This document shows, piece after piece, positions 52,788-60,477 of a DNA stretch of 64,000 nucleotides. The translations under genes and the position numbers were made by a program. The DNA lies in assembly GCF_900111765.1 (NCBI RefSeq), contig NZ_FOIB01000007.1:186001-250000 (forward strand), in the 5' to 3' direction. How positions within the stretch are numbered: position 1 is the stretch's first letter; the number at the start of each line of letters is the position of its first letter. Source of the stretch: Myxococcus fulvus. Its GTDB lineage: Bacteria > Myxococcota > Myxococcia > Myxococcales > Myxococcaceae. The notes beneath the pieces are model-generated. The model worked only from the letters and a program-made list of their open reading frames with translations, searched no databases and was not told where the DNA came from.

Positions 52788-54409
52788 TGCACGGCGACGG
52801 CGAAGGCGGAGCCCTTCGCCTCCGGGCTCGCGGGCAGGAGCTCCAGACTGGAGCCGAAGGCGCGCAGCATGGACTGGGAGATGGTGAGGCCCAGGCCCGT
52901 GCCCCCGCGCTCACGCGCCGTGGTGAAGAAGGCGTCGAAGATGCGGGCACGGTTCGACTCGGAGATGCCGCGCCCGTCGTCCCGCACCACGACGCGCACG
53001 ACGCCGTCGGACGGGGTCTCCACGGCGAGCGACACGCGCACGTCCTCGCCGCCGTGCTGACGGGCGTTGGTGACGAGCTGCCAGAGCACGTCCTCCATCA
53101 CCTCGGAGGGCAGGGCCACGGTGAGGCCCTCGGGCACGGGGCTCACGTCCACGCGCTCCAGGCCCTCGGCGTGGGCTCTCGCGGTGACGGCTTTCAAGAG
53201 CGGAGCCAGCTCCACCTGGGCGGGCGTGGCGGTGATGGAGTCGGCGCGGGCCAGCTCCAGCAGTCGTTGCACCAGCCGCGTGAGCCGGCGCGCGTCGGCG
53301 TCGATGTTGGAGAGGAAGCGCGTGCGCTGCTCGGGTGTCATCGCGTCCGCGCTGTCGCGCAGCAGCTCCACCGCGCCCTGGATGGAGGCCAGCGGGGTCT
53401 TGAACTCGTGCGACACGTTGGCCGCGAAGGAGCGGATGTACTGGTTGCGGTCTCTGAGCGCGGTGGCCATGCCGGCGAGCGACTCGGACAGCTCGGCCAG
53501 CTCCGCGACGACGGGACGGGCCAGGGGTTCGTAGCCCTCCGGCGCGCTGGCGGCGATGGCGCGCGTCTGCTTCACCAGCGCTCGCACCGGACGACCCAGC
53601 AGCGCGGCGGCGGCCAGCGACATCAACCCGAGCGCGCCGAGCAGCACCAGGCCCGTGGCCGTCAGGTTCCACCGGTCCGCGTACGTGGCCTTGGCGAAGG
53701 TCATCGGCGTGCGCGCCAGCACCACCGCGCCCCAGACGCGCTCGCCTTGGAGGATGGGCAGCGCCACCGAGACGCGGATGCCGGTGTCGCGACTGAGGGA
53801 GGCCAGGGGCGTGTCCTCGGCCTCGGAGTGGCGACGGCGCAGCACGCTCGCGGGCTCTCCGCGCAGGGCCTGTTGTACCTCGGGCCGGTCCGCCAGCGTC
53901 GTGCCCAGCACGGCCGGGCTGCTGCTGGCCACCACCACGCCGCTGGTGTCGACCACGCGGATGCCCGCGAGCGTGGCGGCGCGCACGTTCTCCAGGAGCG
54001 GGTTGAGCTTCAGGCCCGTCTCCAGGGCCCACGGCTCGCCGGGCACGAGCGCGCGCGGCGGCTCCTCGTCCGCGGGGAGCGGCTCGTCCGAGGCCTTGAG
54101 CGAGGGGAGGATCGGCCGCAGCCGCTTGTCATCGGGGATGGGGAAGGGCCACTTCGCGGTGCGAGTCCGTCCGTAGTCGCCTTCGCCGACGCGCTCGGCC
54201 AGCGTGGCGCGATAGAGCTCCACCACCACCGCGCCCTGCGTGAGCAGCTCCATCTCCGTCTGGCGGATGAGCTGGTTGTCATAGACGCGCACGAAGGCGA
54301 GCCCGCCCAGCGTGAGCACGAAGCCGGCGAGCCCCACGGCGGCGAAGACCATCCACAGCCGGGGCTGGGGGCGGCCGCTACGGGATGGCGAGCCGATAGC
54401 CGAGGCCAT
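52775..54409 (-). CDS. CreC-like sensor histidine kinase
   Basis: The 544-residue kinase has two membrane helices (about 19-41 and 251-272) enclosing a periplasmic sensor with a PAS/Cache-like core ([15 protein letters not shown], then [21 protein letters not shown]). HAMP-like (273-323), HisKA and ATPase domains follow, with phosphoacceptor H334 in [19 protein letters not shown]. The ATPase shows NARQHG, DDGRGIS and GTGLGLTIS. The [15 protein letters not shown] motif and the sensor layout resemble CreC. The ATG at 54409 overlaps the regulator gene by 32 bases. The stop overlaps the neighbouring secreted gene. The signal is unknown. Confidence 0.9.
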   Translation of the reverse strand: MASAIGSPSRSGRPQPRLWMVFAAVGLAGFVLTLGGLAFVRVYDNQLIRQTEMELLTQGAVVVELYRATLAERVGEGDYGRTRTAKWPFPIPDDKRLRPILPSLKASDEPLPADEEPPRALVPGEPWALETGLKLNPLLENVRAATLAGIRVVDTSGVVVASSSPAVLGTTLADRPEVQQALRGEPASVLRRRHSEAEDTPLASLSRDTGIRVSVALPILQGERVWGAVVLARTPMTFAKATYADRWNLTATGLVLLGALGLMSLAAAALLGRPVRALVKQTRAIAASAPEGYEPLARPVVAELAELSESLAGMATALRDRNQYIRSFAANVSHEFKTPLASIQGAVELLRDSADAMTPEQRTRFLSNIDADARRLTRLVQRLLELARADSITATPAQVELAPLLKAVTARAHAEGLERVDVSPVPEGLTVALPSEVMEDVLWQLVTNARQHGGEDVRVSLAVETPSDGVVRVVVRDDGRGISESNRARIFDAFFTTARERGGTGLGLTISQSMLRAFGSSLELLPASPEAKGSAFAVAVHQRK

Positions 54410-55076
54410 GCACCGTCTCGATGACTTCTCCGCCGACACCGGCGAACTTCTGCCGCACCCGACGCACGTGGCTGTCGATGGTCCGGTCACTCACCACGCC
54501 GTCGTCATAGACGCGCGTCATGACCTCGTCGCGGGTGAAGACCTTGCCCGGCACGCGCAACAGCGCCGCGAGCAGGTGGAACTCCGTCACGGTGAGCACC
54601 ACCTCCCGCTCGCCCCACCAGGCGCGGAAGCGCTCCTCGTCCAGCTTCAGGGGGCCGCGCATCAACGGCTTCGACGCCGCGGAGGCCGCGGCTTCGGGCA
54701 CCACGGGCCGCGCGCGGCGCAGCACCGCCTTCACGCGCGCCACCAGCTCGCGCGGGCTGAAGGGCTTGGTGAGGTAGTCGTCGCCGCCCAGCTCCAGGCC
54801 GAGGATGCGGTCCACCTCGTCGTCCCGCGAGGAGAGGAACACGATGGGTAGCTCGTGCGTGCGCCGCACCTCGCGGCACACGGTGAGCCCGTCCATCTCC
54901 GGCATCATGATGTCCAGGACGATGAGCGCGGGGGGCGAGCGCTGGACGTGGGCCAGCGCCGCGCGTCCCTCCGCGGCCTCCTCCACGCGGAAGCCGCCTT
55001 GCTCCAGCGCGAAACGCACGATGTCCCGCAGGTGCGGATCATCATCGACGACCAGGACGGTGGGACGTTCAGCCAC
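54378..55076 (-). CDS. OmpR-family response regulator (CreB-like)
   Basis: The 232-residue regulator has a receiver (acidic pair D11-D12, phospho-acceptor D55 in [12 protein letters not shown]103-P104) and a winged-helix DNA-binding domain (about 140-230) with [16 protein letters not shown] and [13 protein letters not shown]. It pairs with the kinase whose gene overlaps its end. The GTG start at 55076 has GAG-type ribosome sequence nearby. An AT-rich patch at 55141-55162 upstream may hold its promoter. By neighbourhood it should regulate the CreD-like operon facing it. Confidence 0.92.
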   Translation of the reverse strand: MAERPTVLVVDDDPHLRDIVRFALEQGGFRVEEAAEGRAALAHVQRSPPALIVLDIMMPEMDGLTVCREVRRTHELPIVFLSSRDDEVDRILGLELGGDDYLTKPFSPRELVARVKAVLRRARPVVPEAAASAASKPLMRGPLKLDEERFRAWWGEREVVLTVTEFHLLAALLRVPGKVFTRDEVMTRVYDDGVVSDRTIDSHVRRVRQKFAGVGGEVIETVHGLGYRLAIP

Positions 55077-55326
55077 GCGGCACTCGGGGTGGGGAGGGCG
55101 TGGAGTCTACCTCCGACACGGCCGGACCTGTGCGTACAGTCACCTTTTCATTTTTTATTCGGGCCGGACGCAACCCGGTGCGGGCAGGTCCGATAACCCC
55201 AAGGAATGCGGTCGTCTGGCTTCGGGGGAAGTCAGCGCCACCTGATTGACGGAAGGACGAGCGACCTCGGGGGAGGGGCTCGTCCGGTTCGAGCCGGGGC
55301 GGCTGCATGCGCCCCGGCTCAGCCTG
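55077..55326. other. Intergenic stretch with an AT-rich patch
   Basis: No gene is supported here. An unusually AT-rich run (CTTTTCATTTTTTATTC, about 55143-55159) is the most AT-rich spot noted in this part of the window and lies 67 bases upstream of the regulator start. It is a plausible promoter region on the minus strand. The remaining bases up to the hairpin at 55291 show nothing recognisable. Confidence 0.4.
55291..55320 (-). terminator. Perfect hairpin after a 38-residue membrane peptide gene
   Basis: GAGCCGGGGCG (55291-55301) and CGCCCCGGCTC (55310-55320) form a perfect 11-bp stem with an eight-base loop. It starts seven bases beyond the stop of the small gene at 55327-55443 on the minus strand, exactly where a terminator belongs, and supports that small gene being expressed. 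Confidence 0.65.
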
Positions 55327-55443
55327 TCAGTTTGCTTCGCGAACCTTCAGTCGCCGCGAGCGCCGCCGCGGGCGACGGATGGCCACCGCCGCCGCGAGCA
55401 TCAACGCCACCGGAACGAACACCAACAACGTTTGAGCCGTCAC
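55327..55443 (-). CDS. 38-residue single-helix membrane peptide
   Basis: The peptide begins MTAQTLLVFVPVALMLAAAV (first twenty residues, almost all one membrane helix). It continues with a strongly basic segment (RRPRRRSRR) and a short polar end. A GTG start is preceded by a strong GGAGGGAG site, and the stop is followed by a perfect terminator hairpin. The positive-inside rule places the basic tail in the cytoplasm. Peptides like this are found next to, or as small subunits of, membrane complexes; no family is recognised. It lies between the regulator gene and a lipoprotein gene, each read in the same direction. Confidence 0.6.
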   Translation of the reverse strand: MTAQTLLVFVPVALMLAAAVAIRRPRRRSRRLKVREAN

Positions 55444-55548
55444 CGTCTCCCTCCTCCATGCACTATGGCGGTGGGGTCTGACGTTCCTTCTCCGGAAAAC
55501 CTGAAATAACCCAGACTCCCGGTGTCGGGAGAGGTGTGACGCTCCGGC

Positions 55549-56253
55549 TCAGGGGATGCTCAGGTCGGCGGGCTCCCGGGGGGCGACCTCGTAGGTCGTC
55601 TCGTACTGGGCGGCGAGTCCCACGACGGTGATGCTCTGGCCGAGGGGCAGGGCGCGCAGCGTGTCCGGGTTGAAGCCGGCGGAGGCGTGGACGAACACCT
55701 GGACCTCGCCGGAGCCGTCGTCGATGTAGAGCTTGTACCCATAGGGCGAGTCATCCTCGAAGGTCTTGGTCACGGCGCCGGTGACGCGGATGAGCTGGCC
55801 TTCGACGGGCTCCTTGACGGAGCCGGTGCCGATGTTCTTCGGTGTGGGCGTCTGGGGTCCGCTCCGCGTCGAGACATCCGCGGGCACGGCCTTCAGGATG
55901 CGGAGCTGGTTCTGCTCGTCGAGCGTCCCGGTGACGCGAACGCGGGCGCCCACGGCGAGCGACAGCTTCTCTTCCAGTTTGACGTAGACGCCGCCGGAGT
56001 CGTCCTGCACCGCGAAGCCCTGGTCGCCGAGCGCGGAGCTGAAGGCGCCAGGCGGGACGGTGACGTGGCCCTCGACGGTGACGACATCACCCGTGGCGCG
56101 GCCGCGCGCCTCGCTGATGGGCGTCGCGGGTGAGGGGTCGTCCGAGTCGTCACACGCCGGAGCGATGAGGGCGAGAAGCGCGAGCAGCACCCAGCTCTTC
56201 GCGCGGAACACGGAGCGCGAGCTGGCACGGAGCCTTCCAGGGGAATCGAGCAT
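55549..56253 (-). CDS. OB-fold lipoprotein
   Basis: The 234-residue product has a signal peptide with lipobox IAPAC (C34) followed by an acidic stretch (DDSDDPS). Two OB-fold domains follow: the first from DVVTVEGHVTVPPGAF to RVRVTGTLDEQNQLRI, the second from GQLIRVTGAVTKTFE to QSITVVGLAAQYET. Such paired domains resemble the nucleic-acid/oligosaccharide binding OB-folds found in extracellular nucleases and in bacterial envelope OB-fold proteins. No nuclease domain is attached. A binding role at the envelope is all that can be inferred. The start has no strong ribosome site. Confidence 0.75.
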   Translation of the reverse strand: MLDSPGRLRASSRSVFRAKSWVLLALLALIAPACDDSDDPSPATPISEARGRATGDVVTVEGHVTVPPGAFSSALGDQGFAVQDDSGGVYVKLEEKLSLAVGARVRVTGTLDEQNQLRILKAVPADVSTRSGPQTPTPKNIGTGSVKEPVEGQLIRVTGAVTKTFEDDSPYGYKLYIDDGSGEVQVFVHASAGFNPDTLRALPLGQSITVVGLAAQYETTYEVAPREPADLSIP

Positions 56254-56379
56254 CCCGCCTGTCTAGGGCCTCCCGTGCCTCGCATTCAATCCAAGGAGGG
56301 CGCGCGCGGTGGCTCGTCGACATTGCGCGGGGCACAGCAGGGCAGGGCGGCCCCGAGGAGCGGCCCTGCCCGGAGGGGA

Positions 56380-56901
56380 CTACCACCGCTCGATGGAGGT
56401 GATGGTCAGCGCGAACGGAGGGCCGGAGAAGCTCGAGTTGTTGGTGCAGGGCCGCTCGGCGATGTCACCCAGGTTGGCCGAGTAGAAGCCGAAGGTGGAG
56501 CCGTTGCCCTTCTCGTAGAACACGCTGCCGCCGGGCAGGGTGACCTTCCACACGAAGTTGAAGCTGTCGTACCACTTGGGCGACGTGCGGTGGGAGATGA
56601 AGCTGCGCACCGTCACCGTCCAGGTCCACGGCGCGGACGCGGGCGCGGCGACCGTCTGCGTGTTGTCCCAGTCGAACGCGACCCAGTTGTCCAGGCCGCC
56701 CCAGCCGTGGATGAGCTCCACCGACGTGCCCCACGGCAGGGAGAGGTTCCGGTACGACATCCGGATCTCCGCCTCGTAGGAGCTGGCGTACAGACAGGAG
56801 TGCAGCGACGCGCGCCCATCCGCCCAGTGCTCGATGGCGAAGGACGACGAGGACGCGAGGAACAGGGCGAGGGCGCAGAGCTTTCGGACAGCCGAGGTCA
56901 T
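56380..56901 (-). CDS. Secreted aromatic-rich beta protein
   Basis: The 173-residue protein has a typical Sec signal (MTSAVRKLCALALFLASSSSFA; cleavage near residue 22). The mature part is rich in Trp, Tyr, Phe and Ser, with alternation characteristic of a beta-sandwich: VELIHGWGGLDNWVAFDWD, WTWTVTVRSFISH, SFNFVWKVTLPGG. Aromatic-rich secreted sandwiches of this size are often carbohydrate-binding modules (CBM25/CBM-like), but no specific family can be asserted. GGGAG precedes the ATG. It diverges from the PKD-type lipoprotein gene. Confidence 0.65.
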   Translation of the reverse strand: MTSAVRKLCALALFLASSSSFAIEHWADGRASLHSCLYASSYEAEIRMSYRNLSLPWGTSVELIHGWGGLDNWVAFDWDNTQTVAAPASAPWTWTVTVRSFISHRTSPKWYDSFNFVWKVTLPGGSVFYEKGNGSTFGFYSANLGDIAERPCTNNSSFSGPPFALTITSIERW

Positions 56902-56940
56902 GAAGAGACTCCCAGGTGATTGGTTCGGCGCGCGTCTCTA

Positions 56941-56962
56941 TCACGAGGGTGGGTTCTCGTGA
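56941..56962. promoter_or_regulatory. Inverted repeat in a 352-base divergent region
   Basis: TCACGAG (56941-56947) and CTCGTGA (56956-56962) are perfect seven-base arms with an eight-base spacer. They lie 40 bases upstream of the secreted aromatic-rich gene start, a typical operator position. The rest of 56902-57253 has no gene I can support; it is the control region for two divergent secreted-protein genes and contains several AT-richer stretches. Confidence 0.4.
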
Positions 56963-57253
56963 ACTCCCTGTATGTCTGTTCACTCCTCCTTTCCCCGTGA
57001 GTTGTCGGGTCCGTGAAACATCGTCTCGTGACGTGAGGGGAGGTCTCGGAGGCATCTGGAATGACCCAGCCCTCCCTGCAACGTGGGCCGGGTGGCGGTC
57101 CGGAACCGACGCGCATGATTTGCGTGCGGGTGTCGTCCTGACCCCGGTTGTGATTGCATCTGATTCCACTTCCGGAGTGTCTGTCATTGGTGCAGGCTGA
57201 AGCCTCGCGCACCGTCAGGCGATTCGCGTCTGCGTGCGAGAAGGGGAACATCC

Positions 57254-58258
57254 ATGCGCATGTCGAAGAGTGTCTGCGTCGTCGGCTTCCTGCTGGCGAT
57301 GGTGGTGGGCTGTGGCTCCGGTACGCAGTCGGGTGCCGTGCAGGTGGTGATTGGCGAGCAGGAGGCGGCGGCGACGGAGGCGAGCGTCGTGCGCATCCAG
57401 GTGGTCGTCTCCGGCGCGGACTTCGCGGACATCCAGCAGGACCTGGTGAAGACGGGCTCGGTCTGGGGCGGCACCATCGCCGGGATTCCCGCGGGCACCG
57501 ACAGGACGCTCACGGTGTCGGCCTACGCGGCGAACAACGGGCTCGAGTACCAGGGCCAGGCGACGGGCGTCACCATCGTCGGGGACGAGACGGCGCTGGT
57601 GGCCGTCACGCTGCATGACATGACGTTCGGCCACCACGACGACAATGACGTGCCCATCATCGACGCGGTGTCGGTGTCGTCGAACACGGTGGTGGCCGGG
57701 GAGCAGCTCTCGCTCGGCGCCACGGCGCATGACCCGGTGCCGAACGACTTGCTGTCGTACTCGTGGAGCGCCACGGCGGGACAGCTGAGCAGCACCACGG
57801 TGGCGAACCCCACGTGGACGGCGCCGGCGTCGCCGCAGACGGTGACGCTCACGCTGACGGTGCGCGACCAGCGCAACGGCGTCAGCACGGCTCGCCTCAC
57901 GGTGGAGGTCATCGCGGCGCCGGTGGCGGGCGGGAGCGCGGAGGTCCGCGTGAGCTTCAACAGGCCGCCGCTGGTGCTCTATGTGCACGCGAGCGAGGGC
58001 CGCGTGGTGCTCGGACAGAGCACGGCCGTCATCGCGAACGTGGTCGACCAGGAGCGCGATGCGGTGACGTACCAGTGGACCGCGTCCTGCCCTGGCACGT
58101 TCAGCACGCCGACCGGGCAGTCGTCGAACTTCACCCCGACGGCCGTCCCGTCCGGCGCGTGCAACAACTGCAGCGTCACCATGACGGCTCGGGACAGCCG
58201 CGGCGGCGTCCGCTCCGGCTCGGTGAAGCTCTGCGTCGTCTCCACGCCCGCGCCGTGA
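57254..58258 (+). CDS. Lipoprotein with PKD/Ig-like domains
   Basis: The 334-residue protein has a lipobox VVGC (C20). A first domain (about 25-125) with VVRIQVVVSGADFADIQQ and TLTVSAYAANNG resembles a carboxypeptidase-regulatory/DUF-type beta sandwich. Two PKD/Ig-like domains follow: ISLGATAHDP..LSYSWSAT and VVLGQSTAVIANVVDQERDAVTYQW, each ending in TARDSRGG- or TVRDQRNG-like strands. Paired cysteines (SCPGTF, CNNCSV) occur in the second. It is probably a surface protein for adhesion or polymer binding. AGGGGAA precedes the ATG. Confidence 0.8.
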   Translation: MRMSKSVCVVGFLLAMVVGCGSGTQSGAVQVVIGEQEAAATEASVVRIQVVVSGADFADIQQDLVKTGSVWGGTIAGIPAGTDRTLTVSAYAANNGLEYQGQATGVTIVGDETALVAVTLHDMTFGHHDDNDVPIIDAVSVSSNTVVAGEQLSLGATAHDPVPNDLLSYSWSATAGQLSSTTVANPTWTAPASPQTVTLTLTVRDQRNGVSTARLTVEVIAAPVAGGSAEVRVSFNRPPLVLYVHASEGRVVLGQSTAVIANVVDQERDAVTYQWTASCPGTFSTPTGQSSNFTPTAVPSGACNNCSVTMTARDSRGGVRSGSVKLCVVSTPAP

Positions 58259-58325
58259 CTCCGGGCGCTCGCGGTTGAGAGGCTTCGCGGGGGGCTCGAT
58301 TCCGCCACCGCCTCCGCGCATGCCT

Positions 58326-59150
58326 TCAGCGGATGAGCGGGGTGGTGCGCTCCGAGCCGGTCCTGGAGACGCGGCGGGTCTCCCGGCCGTTGAAGTCCAC
58401 GGCCTCGCCTTCGCCCACCAGCGTGCGGATGGTGATGCGCGACAGGCACTGGCTGTCGTCCACGGTGTGCGTCACCACGTAGCGCGGCACGCTGGAGGCG
58501 GGCTCCCCCAGGCGCAGGCGCATCTCCCGCAGGGCGTCGATGTAGCCCGCCAGCGGCTCCATCCTCGCGAGCGCGCGCCGCAGCACCTTGTCCGAGCGCT
58601 TGCTCATCACGCGATCCCACACCAGGTATCCCGCGCCGAGCGTGGCGGAGCTGGTGAAGAACATCACGAAGTTGAGCATCCCCCCGAGCAGCCGGTTGCG
58701 GGTGAAGCCCTGCTCGCCCGTCGCCTCGGTGAGGATGTCCTTGAGCGTCTCCACCGCGGACTGGTTCGCCATCCCCAGCCACTCGCGCGCGTCCTTCGGG
58801 CTGCCCAGCAGCAACCGACACAGGCCCAGGTGCAGCGAGATGAGCGAGACGCGGGCCGTGTCGCGCTCGGCGCCCAGCGCCTCCGTGAAGCGATGGCCCG
58901 CGGCCCGGATCTGCTCCAGCCGCTCGTCGCGCGTACACGTGGGCCGGGTCGAGGCCTCCAGGTGCGCGCGCCCCGCGTGGAAGGCGCCCTCGCGCAGCAG
59001 GTGCGGCTCCCGATGCAGATGGCCCAGCAGGACCAACTGCTCTCCCTCCGTTCCCAGCAGCGCCTCCTGCAGCGCCACCGGCCCCTCTTCCTGATGCTTG
59101 CCGTTCACCTGTCGAGGTGTGGCCAGGATGAGGTCATTCCACGTCGCCAT
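58326..59150 (-). CDS. Conserved hypothetical protein with a membrane segment
   Basis: The 274-residue product is mostly helical. It has one hydrophobic stretch (about 156-185, GGMLNFVMFFTSSATLGAGYLVW), and a preceding helical region (GSPKDAREWLGMANQSAVETLKDIL) reminiscent of a TPR or SH3-regulated helix bundle. The C-terminus is beta-rich with VVTHTVDDSQCLSRITIRTLVG. No signal peptide or catalytic motif is recognised. GGGAG precedes the ATG. It converges on the PKD lipoprotein gene. I do not recognise the family. Confidence 0.65.
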   Translation of the reverse strand: MATWNDLILATPRQVNGKHQEEGPVALQEALLGTEGEQLVLLGHLHREPHLLREGAFHAGRAHLEASTRPTCTRDERLEQIRAAGHRFTEALGAERDTARVSLISLHLGLCRLLLGSPKDAREWLGMANQSAVETLKDILTEATGEQGFTRNRLLGGMLNFVMFFTSSATLGAGYLVWDRVMSKRSDKVLRRALARMEPLAGYIDALREMRLRLGEPASSVPRYVVTHTVDDSQCLSRITIRTLVGEGEAVDFNGRETRRVSRTGSERTTPLIR

Positions 59151-59571
59151 TCGCGGACTCCCGTGTGCTGCGGCGCCTCATGTCTCCGGCGATCCCCCTG
59201 GAGACCAAGTCTGCCACAGCCACGCGGTTTCACGAGCCTGGGTCAGTGCTTCCGTCGCCGCCTCTCGCTCTCTCATCCCCAGGAGGCAGCACGCTTTCAG
59301 GCCCGGCAGAAAATGGTGCCCGTGGTCTCGTGATGTCTCGTTTCTTCGCTGGGCTGTCGCGCATTGCTGGATTGGTACCGCGAGGATGATGAGGTCTCGG
59401 GCCCATGGGTCCTTCGTGCCCTCCATGCCTCCGCGTCGCGCGAGGTGCACCCGGCTTCGACGAAGCGGGGCGATCGAACGGCGCCGCGAGGAGGGTGGGA
59501 TTTCGTGCAGAGCCCTCGTTCGCGAGGGAGGGGTCGCAAAGAGCCTTCGCGTGGCGCGAGCCACGTCGGTA
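59151..59571. other. 421-base intergenic stretch without a supported gene
   Basis: Both strands hold open frames up to about 128 codons, but none has a ribosome site, a normal composition or protein-like hydrophobic patterning. The base composition is somewhat less GC-rich than in flanking genes. It separates two same-direction genes (hypothetical and GNAT), so it could hold a small RNA, a decayed gene, or the leader and promoter of the hypothetical gene. Confidence 0.5.
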
Positions 59572-60387
59572 TCAGGTGCTCCCGGGCGCGGGGGCTTCGT
59601 ACAGGCGGAAGCGCGTCACGGGGCGATAGCCCATGCGTTGATACACGGGCGCGCCGGCGTCGGTGGCGTGGAGCACGGAGCGCTCGAGACCCCACGTGTC
59701 GCGGGCCTCGCGCAGCGCGTGCCGCATGACGAGCTCCGCGGCGCCGATTCTTCGGTGTCCGGGGGAGGTGGCGACGAGCGCAATGTAGGCGAGGCCGTCC
59801 ACCCGCAACACCACGGAGCTGCTCGCGGGCGCGTCGTCGCGGCAGGCGACGAAGCCTCGGGTCTCCTCGTCGTAGAGGGGCTCCGAGTCCAGGGCCTCGC
59901 GTCCCGACTCGCGGCTCACGTCGTAGGCGAGCGAGTTGATGTCGGCCACGGCCTGGCGTCCCCAGGCGTCCTTCACGGGGCGCACGTCGAGCGAGGGCAG
60001 GGCGCGCACGGGCTCCGAGAGCCGCTCGCACACCATGCCGGTGACGGTGGTGAGCGGGCGCAGCTTGTACCAGGCGAGGATGGCCTCGGCGCGTGCGCAC
60101 ACCTGGGGCGCGAGCCAGTCATCCGAGACGACGAACGTCCATGGATGACGGCCGGTGGAGAAGTAGCGGGCCGCGGACGCGACGGCGGCCGAGAGTGCCT
60201 GCTCCGTCGTGGCGGGCGCGCGCAGGAAGGCCGCGTTCATCATCGCCCAGGAGACATGGCTCGACGCGATGAAGACCTCGGGGCGCTCGACCACCTCGCC
60301 CGACCTGCCGCCCAGGGCCATCTTCCGCCAGGCGCCTCGGAATTGCGCATGGGACTCGTCGATCTCGGCCTGCGTCGCGGAGTGCAT
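59572..60387 (-). CDS. GNAT-family acetyltransferase
   Basis: The 271-residue protein has an N-terminal helical domain (about 1-130) and a C-terminal GNAT acyl-CoA-binding domain. Motif A is visible in YIALVATSPGHRRIGAAELVMRHAL (near 208-232, with the pyrophosphate-binding R/Q-x-x-G at HRRIG) and motif B in LHATDAGAPVYQRMGYRPV. It should transfer an acetyl group from acetyl-CoA to an amine; the substrate is unknown. AGGAG precedes the ATG at 60387. A TACAAT -10 box and a perfect palindrome lie just upstream. The fusion of a DUF-like N-terminal domain with GNAT is common in this family. Confidence 0.85.
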   Translation of the reverse strand: MHSATQAEIDESHAQFRGAWRKMALGGRSGEVVERPEVFIASSHVSWAMMNAAFLRAPATTEQALSAAVASAARYFSTGRHPWTFVVSDDWLAPQVCARAEAILAWYKLRPLTTVTGMVCERLSEPVRALPSLDVRPVKDAWGRQAVADINSLAYDVSRESGREALDSEPLYDEETRGFVACRDDAPASSSVVLRVDGLAYIALVATSPGHRRIGAAELVMRHALREARDTWGLERSVLHATDAGAPVYQRMGYRPVTRFRLYEAPAPGST

Positions 60388-60418
60388 CGAGGGCTCCTGG
60401 GTTGAGGGGAAGGGAGCG

Positions 60419-60424
60419 ATTGTA
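60419..60424 (-). promoter_or_regulatory. -10 box of the acetyltransferase gene
   Basis: On the minus strand this is TACAAT, five of six to consensus, 31 bases before the ATG at 60387. No consensus -35 is visible at the proper distance; instead that position is occupied by a palindrome (60437-60448), suggesting an activator- or repressor-controlled promoter. Confidence 0.45.
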
Positions 60425-60436
60425 CCCCAGGTGCTC

Positions 60437-60448
60437 CGCATCGATGCG
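60437..60448. promoter_or_regulatory. Perfect 12-base palindrome CGCATCGATGCG at the acetyltransferase promoter
   Basis: The palindrome covers the expected -35 position of the acetyltransferase promoter (-10 at 60419-60424) and lies in the 90-base gap after the VWA gene stop. This is a typical place for a dimeric regulator to bind. Confidence 0.5.
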
Positions 60449-60477
60449 CGGGGCCCCTGGAGCCCTCTGTTCCTGAC

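Noticed and set aside
59178-59564. A 128-codon minus-strand frame in the intergenic stretch
   Set aside because: No ribosome site, Arg/Thr/Ala-rich composition, no hydrophobic pattern and no motif; left as an unassigned gap.
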